A stretch of 64,000 bases of DNA, taken from Phytophthora sp. 'mugwort' (Eukaryota; Oomycota; Peronosporomycetes; Peronosporales; Peronosporaceae). Position 1 is the stretch's first letter. The number at the start of each line of letters is the position of its first letter. Shown here piece after piece: positions 61,307 through 64,000 of this stretch. The notes beneath the pieces are model-generated. The model was not told where the DNA came from. It was given only the letters and a program-made list of their open reading frames with translations, and ran no database searches. The translations under genes and the position numbers were made by a program. The DNA lies in the NCBI GenBank assembly GCA_033558025.1, contig JAUCEF010000014.1, positions 3,162,001-3,226,000 on the forward strand, in the 5' to 3' direction.

Positions 61307-64000
61307 ATGGTCAACTACGGGTCCTTATACCGACCGCGGCACCGGCAGCACAAGGCGTCGTCCACCACGTCGCGTCCCAGCGAGACGCCGTCCACCGCGC
61401 AAGATACACAGCACTGGGCCAGCAGCAGCAGCCTCTCCAACTTGAGCGCCAGCGCAGGCACCGCGGACAGCGTCACGCCCGACGCGTACTTGAATTTCAG
61501 CGAGCACCAGCAGGACGCGCTGCTGTTGGATGCGCGCGCCAACGCGGCCGCGCTTCTGGTAGACGCCGTGGCGGATGCCGACAAGTGGCAGTTCGTCACG
61601 GCACGCGGCCCGCTCAACGTCTACGAGCTGCGCGCGGACTCGATGGACCGCGTGTCCAGCATGATGCCCGCGGACCCGGCGCAACTACCGCAACACATGC
61701 ACACGATGCTGGCTTCGACGCGCGTACGGGCTACACTGGACGACTTCATGCGTCTCATGGCGTCTCCCAAGCGCGACACGTTCCAGAACGTCCAGGCGGC
61801 GCTGTTTGAGGAGCGCGTGCAACTAGCCGACGTCTTCACGAGCTTCGGCAGTCTCCCCACTGGCCGAACCGGTCGCAGCTCGTCCTCATCTTCGTCGATC
61901 AGCTCCAGCTCACGCTCACAGAGTGGAGCGGAGACGGAGCAGTACGCGGTCAAGTACGTGTCTATCAAGGGACGGACAGCACGCTCCAACTCTGGCACAG
62001 CGCTGAGCGCCAGCTCGACGTCCAACTCACTCAAGTTCGGTGGCCGGAACAGACACCGAGAACGACAGGCAGCAAGACAACACACTGGAAAAGGACACAA
62101 GGGCGCCGAGAGCGCACAGGAGCAAGGACTCACCATGTGTCTGGCCGAGTACGCGACCATCCGTCGCGCGCAGATCCGTGGCCCCATGGCACACAACCAG
62201 GCTCAGGACTTTGAGGACCAGCGCGTAGGGATCATCTCGCACCACTCGATCGAGGACCCAGCAGTGACGCGATACTGCAAACCGATCGTGACATCTGCCG
62301 AGACGAAAGCCAAGGCGTCATCGGCCAATTTTGTGATCACTGCTAGAGCATTGGTACAGTTCTCAGGGATCGTAGTGTACCCTGTGGCCTCGTCAGTAGC
62401 GGGTGAAAATGTGTTAGAAGTACTCATCAAGTTCAGTTGCTACGATGCCAATGGAGTGACGACAACGCGGAGGATGAACATGTTGTCATACTTGACAGCG
62501 TTCCAACAATTGAACACAGCGCTGTTAGTCATGCGGCTACGTGAGTCGCCCTACTTGACGTCCGAGAACTGGGTCAAGTCGAGGAAAAGCTGCTGCGTGT
62601 GTCAAGGCAAATTCACCATGTCACGGAGGAAACACCACTGTCGTCTGTGTGGCGACGTGGCGTGCTCCAAGTGCTCTGAGATTCAACAGATTAAACTTGG
62701 CAAGGCTGGCAGATGTCCGTTCCGGATCTGCATCAACTGTAAGCACGGTATGGATGATAACCAGAGACAGAGTCGAGGCCAAATGAACGTTCAGGTCCAG
62801 GGAGCAGCGCAACCACCCAAGACTCCAGTTAATGCTCTGCATCGTCGTCTGGGTAGCGGGAACGCGCCTCCACTCAGCCCTGAGGACGATGAAGAGGACA
62901 ATCGTGCACCATCGACTAACTCGAGCAGCGGAGACAGCTCGGACTTTTACGATTCGCGCGGTTTACTATCGTCACAAGCATCGACCAATCCGGACCGAAC
63001 GTTGTCGAATATGTCTGGAAGTACAGTGAGCAGCTTCAACAGCAGTCGTGGCTTGGGAGCGTTCGGTAAGAGCGGCAGCTCCAAGACGTTAAGCATCAGT
63101 GGAAGCAGTTTCGGTGGCAGTTTTTACAAGCAAAGTAATGCAAGCAATGCCACAACCGCAAGCAGTTCGCGTGGCAGTCGCTTCGACTATGAAAGCGAGA
63201 ATGATGTTGAAGGGAACGATGTTGAAGGCAAAGATGATAGCGACACTGAAAAAACAGTCGAGGTGGTGGGTCGAGAGATCTCACAGGAAGTGGAGAAGGA
63301 GCCTGAGGTCGATGCCGAACCTACAACAAGTTTAGATATCGAGTCTATTGAGGCGACTGAAGTGGCTTCTGTGTGCTCGTCATCTCCATCTTCACCGAGC
63401 GGTGCCGTGATCCAGAGCGACCAGTTCTACAAGCGGTTTTCAGAGCTGTCGCTCATGGACTTCCACGACTCCGAGTTCGACTTGTCTATCAAAGGAGGTC
63501 TCTCTACTCGTCAAACGGGTAAGTCAGTGTACGACTTCGACGATTCCGAAGCTGGTGACATCGATTCAGACCGTGAAGATCTGGGCGGCATTGGTGAAGA
63601 TGAAGACGAAGACGGTGATGATGACGAGGAGGATATCTGTGACTTTGACATGCGGGAGCTGGACGAGGCCGACGAGGATGATGGAATGGAGTTCCACGAC
63701 TCGAACGTTGGCTTGGACTTTAAGCTGCAAGACCTCAATCTGATCGATTACCAAGGACTTGATGAGCTGGAAGAGGGCGATGAAGAGTTGGACGAAGAGA
63801 TCGTAGAAGAGATTCATACCGATATCGTGCTGGGCAGGTCTCGAGTGGGGACGTCCTTGGACGAAGAGCGAGCTGCTCGACTGGCTGAATACGGCATTAT
63901 GGACTCGGGTAAGGAGCACATTTACGATCTTGTGGCCAAACAGGCCGCTCAACACTCGAATTGTTCGCTGTCCACGATAAGTTTTGTGGATGCACGGCGA
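61307..64000 (+). CDS. FYVE-domain lipid-binding protein, 3' end outside window
   Basis: The frame starts at ATG 61307 (MVNYGSLYRPRHRQHKASST) and stays open to the window end (898 codons, partial). Residues about 240-420 resemble the START-like domain seen in front of FYVE in oomycete proteins (FVITARALVQFSGIVVYPVA). The FYVE zinc finger is at about 425-478: CCVCQGKFTMSRRKHHCRLC, with R(R/K)HHCR and eight Cys/His ligands plus RICINC; the WxxD entry is altered (WVKSRKSC). The rest is low complexity, acidic and Ser-rich, with repeats such as NDVEGNDVEG. It likely binds PI3P on endosomes. This family is expanded in oomycetes (established knowledge). Confidence 0.87.
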   Translation, partial: MVNYGSLYRPRHRQHKASSTTSRPSETPSTAQDTQHWASSSSLSNLSASAGTADSVTPDAYLNFSEHQQDALLLDARANAAALLVDAVADADKWQFVTARGPLNVYELRADSMDRVSSMMPADPAQLPQHMHTMLASTRVRATLDDFMRLMASPKRDTFQNVQAALFEERVQLADVFTSFGSLPTGRTGRSSSSSSSISSSSRSQSGAETEQYAVKYVSIKGRTARSNSGTALSASSTSNSLKFGGRNRHRERQAARQHTGKGHKGAESAQEQGLTMCLAEYATIRRAQIRGPMAHNQAQDFEDQRVGIISHHSIEDPAVTRYCKPIVTSAETKAKASSANFVITARALVQFSGIVVYPVASSVAGENVLEVLIKFSCYDANGVTTTRRMNMLSYLTAFQQLNTALLVMRLRESPYLTSENWVKSRKSCCVCQGKFTMSRRKHHCRLCGDVACSKCSEIQQIKLGKAGRCPFRICINCKHGMDDNQRQSRGQMNVQVQGAAQPPKTPVNALHRRLGSGNAPPLSPEDDEEDNRAPSTNSSSGDSSDFYDSRGLLSSQASTNPDRTLSNMSGSTVSSFNSSRGLGAFGKSGSSKTLSISGSSFGGSFYKQSNASNATTASSSRGSRFDYESENDVEGNDVEGKDDSDTEKTVEVVGREISQEVEKEPEVDAEPTTSLDIESIEATEVASVCSSSPSSPSGAVIQSDQFYKRFSELSLMDFHDSEFDLSIKGGLSTRQTGKSVYDFDDSEAGDIDSDREDLGGIGEDEDEDGDDDEEDICDFDMRELDEADEDDGMEFHDSNVGLDFKLQDLNLIDYQGLDELEEGDEELDEEIVEEIHTDIVLGRSRVGTSLDEERAARLAEYGIMDSGKEHIYDLVAKQAAQHSNCSLSTISFVDARR

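Overview
The window looks like nuclear DNA of a plant-pathogenic oomycete, most likely Phytophthora or a close relative. The basis is: GC-rich compact genes about 60-300 bp apart; short introns (about 60-105 nt) with GTACGT/GTAAGA-type donors; a YCATTYY + CAATTT core promoter ahead of an invertase; secreted GH32 invertases; a leishmanolysin-like protease; a FYVE protein of the type expanded in oomycetes; flagellar genes (IFT46, ARL16) expected of a zoospore former; and pogo-type transposon remains. There is no prokaryotic operon, CRISPR array, tRNA or rRNA that I could see.

Layout. 1-4.5 kb is repeat and relic territory: a gene end broken by a 17-bp duplication, a non-LTR retroelement tail, a triple direct repeat with hairpins, and a transposase HTH relic. 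4.6-9.1 kb holds two tail-to-tail GH32 invertases that share a conserved 5'UTR dyad. 9.2-11.5 kb has no recognisable gene. 11.5-50.8 kb is gene-dense: an LRR-like protein, an unusual importin alpha, a P2-type cation ATPase, GDP-mannose pyrophosphorylase, a GP63-like protease, a double pseudo-PhoD protein, a LYR protein, IFT46, two neighbouring OTU proteins, Fcf2, a tail-to-tail pair of alpha/beta hydrolases, methylthioribose-1-phosphate isomerase, an unknown acidic protein, the FAN1 nuclease, a domesticated pogo transposase, an IQ-WW-pseudoprotease-FN3-ARM fusion, and a TSTD2/TrhO-like rhodanese protein. 51-52.7 kb is a decayed pogo transposon that still carries an intron. 53.7-64 kb has a 2H-phosphoesterase-like protein, a small coiled-coil protein, an AAAP transporter, ARL16, and a FYVE protein that runs off the right edge.

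Best candidates for undescribed biology: (1) the 976-aa IQ-WW-trypsin-like-FN3-ARM protein, whose protease His is missing; (2) the myristoylatable protein with two PhoD-like modules that both lack the metal-binding Asp; (3) a pogo-derived gene in which all three DDE acids are replaced; (4) a dyad shared by the two invertase leaders. Spliced structures were derived by hand from reading frames and homology-like continuity. All splice junctions are inferences that RNA-seq could confirm.
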